From Fomitopsis serialis (Eukaryota > Basidiomycota > Agaricomycetes > Polyporales > Fomitopsidaceae): a DNA stretch of 64,000 nt. Made by a program: the position numbers and the translations under genes. Positions 37,799 to 49,374 of this stretch are shown here, piece after piece. The DNA is taken from assembly GCF_022376445.1 (NCBI RefSeq), contig NW_025954976.1, positions 248,001-312,000 on the forward strand, written 5' to 3'. Each line of letters opens with the position of its first letter. Position 1 is the stretch's first letter. The notes beneath the pieces are model-generated. The model was not told the DNA's origin, made no database searches, and saw only the letters and a list, made by a program, of their open reading frames with translations.

Positions 37799-39759
37799 AT
37801 GGCCTCCGCAACAGCACCAGTACCTCAAGCAACGCGCTTGAACTCGAACACGGCCTTCAATGACAAGGTGAGTACGTTGTGCGGGGTGTCTGCCCGGCAG
37901 TTAAGTTGTATCTTCGTCAAGGGCAAACCCATGGAAGTGCGTTTGTCGAATATGGTCGCAGCAAAAGGTACGCCATTACGCGTTCTCGAGACTCCGAATG
38001 TTGGCCTCATCATGCGCAATAGCTATCAGCGATGCGGTCAGAACATCGCTGGGCCCGAGGGGTATGGACAAGATGGTGCGCACGGGTGAACATCGCTTAT
38101 TTGGCGACACACTGAAGCCGTATGCAGATCCAAACGCCGAAGGGAGAGCTCATCATCACCAACGACGGCGCCACCATTCTGAAAAGTATCCAGGCTTTGC
38201 ATCCCGCGGCAAAGATGGTAATATACCCTAACGCTTGACCACGAAACCGCGTCTGACCATGTATATAGCTCGTCGACCTCTCGGCAGCACAGGATGTCGA
38301 GGCGGGAGACGGTACAACATCTGTTGTGGTCCTTGCAGGAAGCTTTCTCGGCGCTGCGGAGAAGATGCTGCAAAAGGGCATGCATCCGACGATCATTGCC
38401 GAGTCTTTTCTGAAAGCCTCTGCGAAGGCTGTGGAATATTTGACAGAAATATCAATGCCCATCGACCTCTCTGACAAATCGTCACTCCTTCGCGCGGCAA
38501 CCACCTCCTTGAATTCCAAGGCGAGTCTTTCTGGCTTGCAGCTCGCCCAGTATACTCAGGGTCGTGTTAGATGTGTCTCAATACTCTTCCACTCTCGCGC
38601 CCATCGCTGTGCAAGCAGTGACGCGTCTGGTGACTCCGACATCGTCCAATGTTGACCTGAGAGATATCCGCGTTGTCAAGAAGGTTGGTGGCACGATCGA
38701 AGATACGGAGTTGGTCGATGGTGTCGTATTGAACCAAAACGTGGTCGTCGCCGCCGGAGGCCCAACACGCATAGAGAAGGCGAAGATTGGTATAATCCAA
38801 TTCCAGCTCAGCGCACCAAAACCAGATGTAAGTCCACAAGCTTGTTATGCAACTGGCTTCTGAATAAACATGCTGCTAGATGGACAACACCGTCGTCATC
38901 AACGACTATCGGCAAATGGACAAAGTGATCAAGGAGGGCAGACAATACCTGCTCAATATTTGCAAGAAGATCAAGAAGGCCAACTGCAACGTTCTCCTCA
39001 TCCAGAAGTCCATCTCCGCGACGCCGTCGATGATACCTCGCTCACCTTCCTCAAGCGCCTCAACATCCTGTCGTGAAAGACGTCGAGCGGACGAGATGAG
39101 TTCCTCTCCAAGAGCATCGGGTGCAAGCCCGTGTCGGACATGAGGCGTTCACGGAGGAAAGCTCGGATAGCGACCTCGTCGAGGAGAAGCACCATGCCGG
39201 CGCGAAGGTCGTGCGCATCACAGGCGTCAAGAACCGTGGGCGCACGGTCAGCGTGCTCGCGATGGGCAGCAACAACCTCGTCCTGGAGGAGTGCGAGCGC
39301 AGTCTCCACGACGCGCTCTGCGTCGTCCGGTGCCTCGTCAAGAAGCGTGCGCTCATTGCAGGTGGTGGCGCACCGGAGATCACGTCTCCGACTGCTCTCG
39401 CAGTACGCCAGTCCCTGAAGGGCATGGAGGCGTACTGCTTCCAGGCGTATGCGGACGCGCTCGAGGTCATCCCCACGACGTTGGCCGAGAATGCTGGTCT
39501 CAACCCCATCGCCATTGTCACGGAGCTCCGGAACAGGCACGCCATGGGCGAGCGCAACGCAGGCATCAACGTCCGCAAAGTAATGTGTGCACCTTGGCTG
39601 CGTCCTCCAGCTTACTGACTGTCAATGTAGGGCCTCATCTCTAACATTCTGGAGGAGGACGTCGTTCAGCCTCTGCTTGTCTCGACCAGTGCAGTGGAGC
39701 TCGCGACCGAAACCGTGTGCCTCTTGCTCAAGATAGACGACTACGTCCAGTCCCGATGA
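37799..39759 (+). CDS. CCT4: T-complex protein 1 subunit delta (chaperonin CCT4)
   Basis: ATP-driven cytosolic chaperonin subunit that folds actin and tubulin. Visible landmarks are [54 protein letters not shown] with the GDGTT ATPase motif, [62 protein letters not shown] and the final KIDDYVQSR. The frame is broken repeatedly; between 39013 and 39170 alone about seven bases are missing, mostly one base from a short run (for example at 39013, 39070, 39089 and 39158), while the translated residues stay conserved. The 3' end and downstream DNA recur in decayed form at 42153-42605. Confidence 0.93.
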
Positions 39760-40090
39760 TCCGAAGTGTAGTAGGAAGTGTAATGCACATCTCATTGTAA
39801 TACAGCAGTGTAATCAAACATCTCGATAGTAACCATTCGAGGAACATTGCATCTCTGGCTCGGACAAGAGGTATTTGATTCCAATGCGTAGCGGTACATC
39901 CTGACCACGCATATGCCGGAGAGATGTTTTGTTTTCGTTCGCTGCGAGGCGGAAGACGGCACGGCTTGCCTGGCCTGCTTGGACCACTATCTTTCTGTGG
40001 TACCTGCGTTTACGTCGGGCAGTTAACAGGTGTCATTGCAGGCACCCCTACAGCTGACACACCAGGGAAATGTTCTTGCTCACGGTGCAA
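39625..40090. repeat. Segmental direct repeat, copy A (CCT4 end plus decayed adaptin end)
   Basis: This segment runs from the acceptor of the last CCT4 exon through the 3' flank into sequence equal to the end of the downstream adaptin gene. The same order is found at 42153-42605 in the same orientation. Shared landmarks are GACTACGTCCAGTC at the CCT4 stop, CAAAC(A/G)TCTCGATAG, GCATATGCC, and CTTGCCTGGCCTGCTTGGACC. In copy A the CCT4 part is intact, and the adaptin part has a premature stop and substitutions. Divergence is high by eye, with several indels. Confidence 0.8.
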
Positions 40091-40204
40091 ACATCAAGCA
40101 CCATCACCCCATTTCCTAGGGCAGCTCCGATTGGACGATGTCATCAATTTCCCAGTGGCTTGTGCCCAACCAGTCTGTCTGGGCCTGCCGCTGTTTCATT
40201 CTGT

Positions 40205-41936
40205 TTAGAGAACGCAACCCCACACATGCACAGGTACACGAGCACCGGCAGGACCAAGCGTGAGGCCATCCAACTTCTCTGAAAATCGCTCCACGTATGT
40301 ATCTGCCACTGTCCGGCGGTCTGCGACAAGGACGAAGTGCCAAGTACGGCTCGTTCGAACGGCGACTTTGAGGCGCCTCCAGACCTCTTGAAGTCCTTCG
40401 ACGGGGGTGGGGTGCTCCTCTGCAATTGTCGCCTGCACGGTGTAAATGTTGCCGTCGGTATCCCCGAGGACACCGTCGATTCCCGGGAAGTTGCTCACAC
40501 ACGGGAACCAATAAAAGGAGTCGCGCACACCTATGGTCTTGATTCCGGCCGCCGTACCGGGGAGGAGATGACTCGATGGTAGCATCTCCTTCTCGTCTTG
40601 GTCTCGAAAGATGCGGAGAGCTGGCGCACCTCTACTCAGGCGAGCATGCATATTGGTTTCGTGGACCCAGCCGCCGGGTGCCCTCGTGTAGGAGTGCGGA
40701 CTGAAGGCACGGAAGAGCTGGAGGGATCTGTCATTCGACAATCTGCTGCGATACTCTTCGAAGATGTCGCTGAGGTACTTCGTCGGGATGAAAGGGACGC
40801 TTTGCCAGAGGTCGCCGGCCTCACGGTGAGGACGAAGGAAGACGAGGTTGGAGCCTTCGCTATCTGCCTTCCGCCCCTTTCCCGACATCGCGTTGACAGA
40901 CAACGGATCCGCGCATATATGCACTGCTGAAGCTCGCGCTAATACTTCGAGGGCCTTTCTCATACATACAATCCTCCGTGATGCAGATGATGTTCCGGAT
41001 CGATGGCCCCCACTTGCGCACGAGGCAAAGAGTAGAAGACGGGTCGAACTGGAGCTCTTTCCTGTGGGAAGGGGTTTTGTGAGTAGAGATCCGGCGCAGG
41101 AGTACTGAGTCGGCCTACAAGATTGCTCCTATCTCCAGTACCTTGGGCAGAGCAGAGATGACGAGACGGCCCATCTTTTGCTTTAGCCATTCCTTCCACC
41201 TCTCGGGTCTGGGCGATGTCGCCTGGATGACAAACTTTGCGCGGTTTCGAAAGGGCGCGCACGGCATGACTATGTCGGTGTTGCTGTCACTCAGGGCCCA
41301 ACACTTCTGAGTCGGTTGTCATAGACATTGATGGCACGAGCCGTGGCGCCTTCCTCGTCGAAGATGTTGTAGAAGTGGGGACTAAGTTGGACTGCCGTTG
41401 GAAGTCTGCGCTCGAGACGATGCAAGAGAAGGTATAAGAGGAAGGTGGTCTTTCCTGCGAGGTTTCAAGCAGGAATCAGCATTCGACTGGATACAAAAAT
41501 GACTGCTTAACGAACCGATCCCTGGCTGGCCTACCACCACGATAGCGCGTTTGTCCCGTAGATTGCCCTCCTCCATCATCTTGCGGAGCTGGACATACTC
41601 ATCGCGGATGATGAGGACATCCTGGATGGCCGTGGTCGAGCCGAGAGCTTGCGCAACCTCCGTCATTTGTTCTAGACAGACGTACCTGAGTTCCTCAGGT
41701 ATGGCGAGGTCGGCGCCGTCGCCGTAGACATAATCCGCATCTTTGTCGACTGAGCCAGACTCGTCGTTCTCATTGAGAGCGGCGCCCCCATTGATGGGTA
41801 GGGTGTGTCCGGTGGTTACAACATCGGTCTTGACGATCTTGTTTGAGTGCTGTGGCCACTGTCGGCCCCAAGTTTTGTCATAAAGATCTGATGCCTCACT
41901 CTGAAAAATTGAGTCGACGCATTGAGTGGAAGTCAT
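40205..41936 (-). CDS. RHS/Crinkler-type P-loop NTPase with nuclease-like C-terminal domain
   Basis: From ATG 41936 about 145 residues of N-terminal sequence (YDKTWGRQWPQHS, ALGSTTAIQDVLIIRDEY) lead to a Walker A motif, VVVGQPGIGKTTFLLYLLL, interrupted by an intron after GIG. A block RAKFVIQATSPRPERWKEWL matches the TSP-containing strand of RHS-type NTPases. The last exon (40963-40205) holds LSNDRSLQLFRAFSPHSYTR, ILPGTAAG-like sequence, DSFYWFPCVSNFPGIDGVLG with DTDGNIYTVQATIAEEHPTP, and HVWGCVL at the end. That FPGxD...QxT...EH pattern resembles the restriction-endonuclease-like domain of trypanosome RHS and Crinkler proteins; the usual Lys is Thr here, so nuclease activity is doubtful. Known relatives are expanded, often mobile families; cellular role unknown. 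It lies exactly between two copies of a duplicated junction. Confidence 0.75.
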
Positions 41937-42152
41937 TGCGAGAGCGTTTGTACCTGCCGACTCGGTTGGAGCGGATGAGTGAGCCTGTGATCGAATGAAT
42001 CAACGCAGTAGAGAACGACGACGACAAACGTCGGGGGACTCAGAGAGCTGCGCATGCACTGGCAGGGACAGCTGAGAGCGTTTGGAGGGCTCTTAACAGC
42101 AGAGACACGCACTCCCTGCCGTTTCACTTGCACTCACCCAGAACCCGACTGC

Positions 42153-42605
42153 CATTGTACTAGGGCACTTATTAGAGGAGGAAGATGTCGTTCAGCCTTT
42201 GCTGGTCTCTACGAGCGTAGTGGTCTTGCTTAAGATAGATGACTACGTCCAGTCTCGATGATACGAAGGGTAGTACTAAAAAGTGTGCACATTCCATTGC
42301 TTTCAAGGACAGCAGTACAATCAAACGTCTCGATAGCATACACAACAGCATATTCAGCATATTCGGAAGCATTACATCTCCGACTCGGACAATATACCTT
42401 TGATTCCGGTGCGTAGCTGCGCATCTTGACAACGCATATGCCAGAGGGAGGTGTTGTCTTCGCTCGCTTTAATGCGGAGGAGCGCGCGGCTGGCCTGGCC
42501 TGCTTGGACCAGCACTTTCGTATCGCCTGGATGACGTCGGGTGATGAACAGGTGTCACCCCAGGCATCCCTACAGTCGACGTACCAGGGAAAGGTTCCTG
42601 CTCAG
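42153..42605. repeat. Segmental direct repeat, copy B (decayed CCT4 end plus intact adaptin end)
   Basis: Second copy of the junction at 39625-40090. It starts with a CCT4-like last exon: [13 protein letters not shown], then a deletion of about 30 bp, and [11 protein letters not shown] with its stop near 42261. It goes on through the same 3' flank into the true end of the adaptin gene, which is read on the minus strand and ends at 42469. Within the CCT4 part most differences fall on third codon positions. Confidence 0.8.
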
Positions 42606-45600
42606 CAGGCATAAACCTCACATTCCAATGCCCGCTTGCATTCTGTAGCCGTTCGACCACCGTCTCCGGGGATGCTTCGCACCAGCCTCTTGCATTCGAG
42701 TCCGACATGCCGTCCCACTCCTGCCGAAAGTCATCTTCCGAAACAACATTGAGATCACGCATATGGCCCAGTACGTCCGAGATCGAAGCAACCGGTTCTG
42801 ACATAAACGGCGAGTCGAGAGCAATGAGGTCCGCTCTCGTCGTCTACTTCAAAGTTCAGGACAACGCATCGGCGTGCAGCAAGGAAACCACGCACCAAAT
42901 TATCTTCATCCATGACATTGACGACCGGTAATGAGGGAGTCTGCCTCGGCGACGCCTAGACACAACATTAGTATCATCACACAGCATCTACTAACAGAAC
43001 GTACCACCGACAGCGTCTCCAGCTCATCCCCCGCAGCGAGCGCCAAGTCGCCTGGACTCATCGTTCTTGCCAAGGGGTCTTGCCCCTCCACCGCGCGTCC
43101 CCGCTGGCCGACGAACCGCGAGCTCGCATCTGATCCGGCACTTAGCCTACGCACGAAATGGCGCTGCACAGGCCTCGGCGGGTCGTACGCGTCATAACGG
43201 AGCTTGGCGCCCTGGGATGAAGCGCGGGAGGATGGGCGATCGGGTGAGTGAGGGACGGGGCGCAGGGGCGGGGAACGGGGTGAGTATGACGGCGAGGAGG
43301 GAGCTTGTGCAGGTTTGTATGTTTCAAGGGCGGCGGCGAAGTCGGGGAGCTGTGACAGATGAGCATGTCTGCGCATACATTGGGGAAGGCGTACGCACCG
43401 ATGGCGACCTCGCGTCCGCAAGGACCTCCTTCAGCGTACCTGGCCGAGACGACAGGTCGAGGAATTGATCACATCGCTACCAAGTGTCTATCAGTATCAT
43501 GGAATGGAAGGGAACCACAGACGATTACGCACCCTCCGGATATACGCCCTACTCGTCTCCTTCAGCCTTCCCACCGCGTCCGCAATTTCAGACGGAACCT
43601 TCTCGCATTCCGCTGCCAGCCGGATCATACACAGCAGACAAGCGTCTTGGATAGAAACTGTCCATGCCAAATGTTGAGATGCCAAATCATCAGTCTACAT
43701 GGTGCGTTCTTCGAGACATGACGACAGAGCACGCACCATTATATGATCCGGCTCGACCTCCCAGTCCGCGCAGGAGCGCGGTGGGCGAGAGAGGTGAGAG
43801 AGGAAGGTATTCCACAATCAGCGCAGTGAGAATGACCATCAGCGTTGGTCCGACCTCCGCCTCCACCTCCGGTACCCGCGCAAAGAGCGCGCCGACGCAC
43901 CCGCTCTTGAACTCGGCGTTTGCTATACTCATACACAAATTAACCTCCGCTATCTCAAAGCTAGGTAACACTGAAGTTCACCATCTCGCATCTTAACCAG
44001 AGCGCCTTCCACTACCCCTTGTACGACAGGCCTCTTCTCGAGCGGCGCGGGCATCCCCGCCTCGCCTTCGGATGCCTCGCAGATGCGTATTACGTGTCCC
44101 GCGTACGCCTCCCCATCCACGCCCGACAGGACGTCCGCGAGTTCGAGCAGCCTGCGGACCGTCTCGGAAGTGTCCGCAGACGACGGGGAGACAGCCGAAG
44201 ACAGAAGACGCGTGCAATAAGCCTCGAGGATGGCGGCATCCACGCGGTGAAGGACACGCATAGTCTGTGATGTGCGGAGAATCAGTGCCCGCACGTACGA
44301 GACACAGTAAGAAGCCGACTGACCTTCAGCCGGATAGTGTGGTCCTCCGCCTCGAGGAGTGCTACGACGCGTTCGACCTCCCATCCCTCCAATACCGCCG
44401 GCACGTCCGCGCGTGTGCCCGCCCAGAGTACAGGGTCGAGCGCGCCGAGGCACGACACGAATACATACACTTCATTCGGCGCCGGCGCCGGCGAGGCTAT
44501 GAGCGGGCGGAGCGCGTCGATGAGCGTGGTCCGCGCGGGGAGGAGCACGGCGGTGGATGCGTGGGAGATGGTGAGGTAGCTTGCATGGAGGGCCGCTAGG
44601 CGCGGTGGCGTGAGCGGGAGCTACGTCTATGTGAAACAGTTGGTGGGGCTTACCTCTTGCGGAGGGACCGTAGGCAACGCAAGATTTGATGACCTTGAGG
44701 ATCGTGCGGACGTCATCTGCGGCTGGACTGGACCGCAGGATGACTATGTAGACATGGCATGATGAGGCGGAATGACGTACGCGACCAATTGGAGGCATCC
44801 TAGGATCTTGGGTAGTAGCACATTCTTCGTCGGCTCCGAACGTGCACGCCATGCGGATGTGAGCAGTGCGGACAACGCCTGATGATACCTGTCTGAAGAC
44901 AGCTGGCCCGCCTATATGCGGAATCAATATTGGGAGGGCACCAATTCGTGGGCTGCGCACTCACTTTGAATAAATCAACCCAAACGTTGAGCGCAGCGCT
45001 CCCTACCACCCAATCCGCATCCGTCATCCGTTTCTCGACCTTCTCGATAACATCACTCAAGATGCCCGTATCGTGCTTCGAGAGCTTATGAAACGCGAGC
45101 AGCGCGCGCCGGCGTACGTGCGGTCTGCGCGCAAATGATACGTACGCATCGTGTGAGTCGCGTCAGGGTGTTGCGGTAAGCTGATGAGGCGCGGACTCAG
45201 GTAGAGACTACCTACTGACGAGGTGAACGAGAGAAGGTCCGCGAGGCGTGTATGGATGGCGGGAATCACGTCAGCCGTAGAGAACTGGATGAGCGTATCT
45301 AACGCCAGGCAGATACGGGGGAGCTCGGGGCTCTCGAGATCCTGTGGCAAATCAGCCCGGCGCCCCATATGTGGGTGACTGGGCGTGCAAGGTACGAACC
45401 TTCCGCAGAGTATTGACGAGCATGAGCTGGAGCTCATGGTCGGACGGCATAGCTTCCGCGCAGAATAAGTAGCCTACAGGAGTTGCAGTCTTGAACCTCC
45501 ATTCAGTACGAGACGAGGCTCACCTATTCGCTTGTCCTGCACAGTGGGACCTGACTCTGCGAGATTGACCGCATGGTAGAGTGCAAATTCTAGGTCAACC

Positions 45601-45875
45601 ACTCCCTCCGTAGCCACATTCATGGCGCAGTAGAGCAATATGATCAAACATTCCCTGCATTGCTTCTGTTCGCTTCATGAGCACAGTACCGCGACGACGT
45701 GAGAACTGGGACGCACTAGGGTAAGGGTGGAGCGCGAGAGCTGAGAGTGTATCAAGTCGACTTCCGCGAAGATGTATTGGTCCGCGAGTTGGGAAGTCTG
45801 TGCAGTCTCGATCTTTCTGACGAGGGCATAGTGGGATCTACTGATAGCTCCAGAGGATACGAATGGCACGTCCAT
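42469..45875 (-). CDS. AP-4 epsilon-like large adaptin
   Basis: Large subunit of a clathrin-independent adaptor complex that sorts cargo at the trans-Golgi. From ATG 45875 the protein starts MDVPFVSSGAISRSHYALV, then LADQYIFAEVDLIHSQLS, KQCRECLIILLYCAMN, DKRIGYLFCAEAMPSDHELQ, MLVNTLRKDLES and PHVRRRALLAFHKLS, the HEAT-repeat order of adaptin N-terminal domains; ECLIxLLYC, KRIGYL and HELxLxLVNT match AP-4 epsilon best. HEAT repeats continue to about 43500. A Ser/Pro-rich hinge follows (43100-43350, ETYKPAQAPSSPSYSPRS), and a small C-terminal part with DFRQEWDGMSDSNARGWCEA and the end GQPRAPPH. About twelve exons. A decayed partial copy lies at 49375-50660. Confidence 0.75.
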
Positions 45876-46479
45876 GACCGCACTTGAAGGGACCGAGCGT
45901 GATGGAGTTGTGTGTGGAAGGGCGGGCCAGACTGCCTGTCAAAACACAGCGGGTGGTGATGGTACTATCAGGTTCTCAATATGCGGGGAGACGATGGCGG
46001 GCGCGGAAGTGCGTTGACTGTGAAGGACGCGTTCAAGTTACGCGCGCCTCTTCGACGCGACGCGACGTGGTAAGTGCCGCGCCAGTACCGCGTCGCAGCA
46101 GAGCTGTTATGTATCACTCCGCGATTGGTACAGCTACTGTCAAATATGCTGACTATTCTTCCCGTGTATCGAATCTTCACCGTGAAATGAGCTGAAATGA
46201 GGCTGCCGATTGCAACTAGTACTTTTGCTGGACGTCTACTAAATTATACTGAACTCCAATATCCGGTGGTACATGCACCGTCTGAGACTGAGTCCGCTCT
46301 TTCTCATTATCGTGCCATCGGCTGCGCACAGCTCGCGTCTCATCCGACTCCGCACTGGTAGAGATTCCGGATACAAACTACTGTAAAAGAGAGTGCTAAT
46401 TGAACATGCTTTGGACCCGACCGTACAACCAATATATGTATCGTCCCTACAAAAACCCTTCCAACATCGAACACAAAAT
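45876..46479. other. Intergenic, adaptin promoter and PTR2 3' flank
   Basis: About 600 bp upstream of the adaptin start and downstream of the peptide transporter stop. I see no gene or repeat in it. Confidence 0.4.
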
Positions 46480-48394
46480 TTAGCTCTTCTCAAACGACGG
46501 CGTCATCTCGATGTCTTCAACCTGCGCCTTGGGGACCAAGTGACCAGTTGGCAGCATGTTAAGCTCGTCCTCCTGCTTGTCGAGCTTGCGATAGGAGAGC
46601 CAGAACAGGGAGCCGCCGACGAAGGAGATGACGGCCATGGAGCCGTAGTTCCATACGAGGAGCGGGTCGGCCGACAGCGGGTTGAACGCCTCGCCGAGGG
46701 CTGCAGAAATGGCGGACATGAAGAGCGCGAACGCGGCGACCAGCGACCGCATGTTCTTCGGCGCCTTCGAGAACCCGTACTCGAGCGACGTGATGGACGC
46801 GAAGATCTCCGAGATGGCGATGAGCACGTACGCCCCCGTCTGCGCCCACACGTTGATGTCGACGTTGGGGCAGTCCGACGCGTGGTTGCCGCACGCGCTC
46901 TTCTTGTAGATGTACGCTTGGACCACGCACGCCCAGACCATGGCCGCGCTACCCATGAAGAAGCCAGCAGCGATCTTCTTGACGGGCGTGAAGTGGATCC
47001 CGGCCCTGCGGAGAGCGGGGTAGATGAAGAGGTCGCAAATGGGGATACAGATGATGAGCGCGAAGGGATCCAGGTTAGAGAGGACATCATTGGGGATGCC
47101 GTGCAGGGCCATGGTCGAGGCCTGGGACGTCAGGTTGCCGTTGAGCTGGTTATACGTAAGCCAGTACAGGGGGAGCCAGAGGAAGACGCTGCACGCCTTC
47201 CAGCCGCGGCTGACCTCGTCGACCCATGCGTCGTCAAAGGTCACCCATGCAGGCCGGGTGGCTGGGTTCATCTTGGAGGGCTTGAGGTCGTCCCAGAAAG
47301 TGCCGTCATGGAGGTGCTTGTACCAGGTGACCGGGTTGAGATGGAACCTCTTCACCGTGCCCAGCAACAGGAGCTTGACGGCGGGAGCGAGTACGCTGCC
47401 CTCGGGCTTGGTATGTTTATACCAATCACGGCAGACGTACAGAATGGGTAGGGTGGCGCAGAAAAGGACGGTGGGCAGCAGGAAGGACAGGTAGAACCCA
47501 ACGTAGCGCTCGGCGTAGGCCATGCTGAGCTGGCCGACGAGAGCGCCTACGTTGATGAAGAGGTAGAACCAGTTGTACACCCTCGCCGTGGTGACGGCTG
47601 GGTCGACGATGACGCGCTCGCCCTTTTTCGTGGTGCGCACGTACATCCTGCCGGGGATCTGCTCAGCGACCAGCGGAGAGATGTTGGGCTTGAAACCACC
47701 GGTCCCAATACCCATGATGATGAGCCCGATAACGAAGGCAGCGAGGGCGTGGTGCGGGGCGGCAATGACGGAGGGGGCGGCCGAGGAGGTCAGGATAACG
47801 TGTCCGACGATGGCTGTGAGGACGGATATCCAGATGGTCTTGAAGCGGCCCCAGTACGTGTCGGCGACGTATGCGCCGAACAGAGGAATGACGTAGACCC
47901 AAAACTGGTTGAAGGTGGTCAGGCCAGTAGAGGCCTGCTGGCCCATACCGAGCGCACCGGGCTGGGCATCGTCGGCGCTAGGATCCAGGGCACGACCGGT
48001 GGAAGTGCCCGGGTTCGGCTGCTGGATGAAATTGACGAAGACCTGAAGGTGGATAGCTCGTCAGGTGCTGGACGGTGGCTTTGAGGCAACCGAGGCATAC
48101 CTGAGTCGTGCCGTAGTACGAGAGACGCTCGACAAGCTCGACGAAGGCAATGGTATACGCCTTGAAGGGGATCTTCTCGCTTACGCGGCGAAGAGTCGCG
48201 AGGTCCTCCTCGGTGGGAATAGGGAGGTCGTGGTCGAAGTACTCGTTCCGGGCGGTGGGCTCGCCGTTGTACAACGGCGGCAGCTCGGTCTCGTGAGCAT
48301 GCACCGAGAGCGAGCGCTTGGGATCACCGCTGCCGTCGACCAAGGCAGGGCCGCGCTTGTCGTCCGCGTAGGCGTCGGTAGCATCGCCAGACAT
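46480..48394 (-). CDS. PTR2: Proton-coupled di/tripeptide transporter (POT/PTR2 family)
   Basis: Plasma-membrane importer of di- and tripeptides. Two exons (48394-48101 and 48042-46480) join in phase across a 58-nt intron into about 618 residues, the usual length, with no frame break. The acidic, Pro-rich N-terminus precedes the family motif FVELVERLSYYG (the ExxER proton-coupling motif). Then come FWVYVIPLFGAYVADTYWGR, GIGTGGFKPNISPLVAEQ and YNWFYLFINVGALVGQLSM, the PTR2 signature regions, with about twelve hydrophobic helices and a cytosolic tail EDIEMTPSFEKS. A large extramembrane loop (about 47480-47200) sits between helices 6 and 7. It is flanked by the intact adaptin and by its decayed copy. 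Confidence 0.95.
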
Positions 48395-49374
48395 GGTGAA
48401 GGCTAAGGCTTCGAGGTGAGACTTGAGTGCTGAGGGAAACCTCGCCTGAGGGCGTCGATATAAGATGCACGTCCCGCGATGCGGATCTGGGCATCAGAGG
48501 GCCCTTATCAGCAGCCGCGTTGGTTAGAAGGACTTGGCTTGCTGGGCACAGAGCCACTGACGAGCTGATGTCGAGCCACCGGAGGCAAGGCACAGTAAAT
48601 TCACTCCGCATGGAACGTGAAGGTTGGTCCCAGCGGTGCCTAAATTTTTCCTGGGGTTTCATTTAACATGCAGAGGTTCCACCGAAAGGAGAGGGCGGGT
48701 ATTACCCTAAATGGCAAACTTTTTTCGATGGCGTTTGGGATGGCGCAACGGTGCAATTCTGACCGCTCTGGATGAGGCGGGCAGACTGTTGATCCTCATG
48801 CCTGCCCCATGCGCTCGATGGAGACCGCGCGGCTTCGATCAAGCTTCCGGCGATCGAGATCTTCGATGAGGCACCGCACGCCCGCAATTTTGGAAGACCG
48901 GACCACGCGGCGAGCGCTGCACAAGCACCACCTTCACATTTGGTCGGAGAGACGCGTGAAACCGACCTCAAGAGACACTTCGCGACGATAAGTCGCGTCG
49001 TGGCGAGGTTTGGCGGGAGCCAAGCGAACCCTTCCTTGTGACCGCGGACCTGTTCGAAACCTCGGTCAACCCGGACTCGCACTCGCTGAGAGCTGTCTGG
49101 CACCGAGCTCCGCCCGGTCTCCGCGCGTGCTGTGCGCAAATGCCCATCGAAATGACGAGTGCTGTCGAGGGGGCCCTCGTCTCCATAGTCCATGCGAGCC
49201 ATGGAGGCGCGAGCAGAAGGTGTGTACCACGATGGGCGCGGCGTGCCTGACAATCTCAACGTGAGCATTGGCCGACCTCTACCTCCGTCCATGTGCATGA
49301 GGATGCGCACTCCGCTGCTCACCGTGCTATCCGCCGAACGGTCACCCGGTGGTGTACACCCGAACGTTACAGAC
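48395..49374. other. Upstream region of PTR2, no supported gene
   Basis: About 980 bp. The proximal part should hold the PTR2 promoter. A 206-codon minus-strand frame (48702-49322) is Arg/Ser/Ala-rich without recognisable domains and is not called. The far end grades into the adaptin pseudogene. Confidence 0.4.

Noticed and set aside
240..39759. RPN8, UBP, HEL2, UFD1 and CCT4 as a functional proteostasis cluster
   Set aside because: All are common housekeeping genes with unrelated genes between them; nothing in the sequence shows co-regulation.
46393..47451. 352-codon plus-strand frame
   Set aside because: It is antisense to the long PTR2 exon, is Arg/Glu/Val-rich from codon composition, and has no domain.
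48702..49322. 206-codon minus-strand frame
   Set aside because: No recognisable domain, mixed composition, and next to a pseudogene; not supported as a gene.
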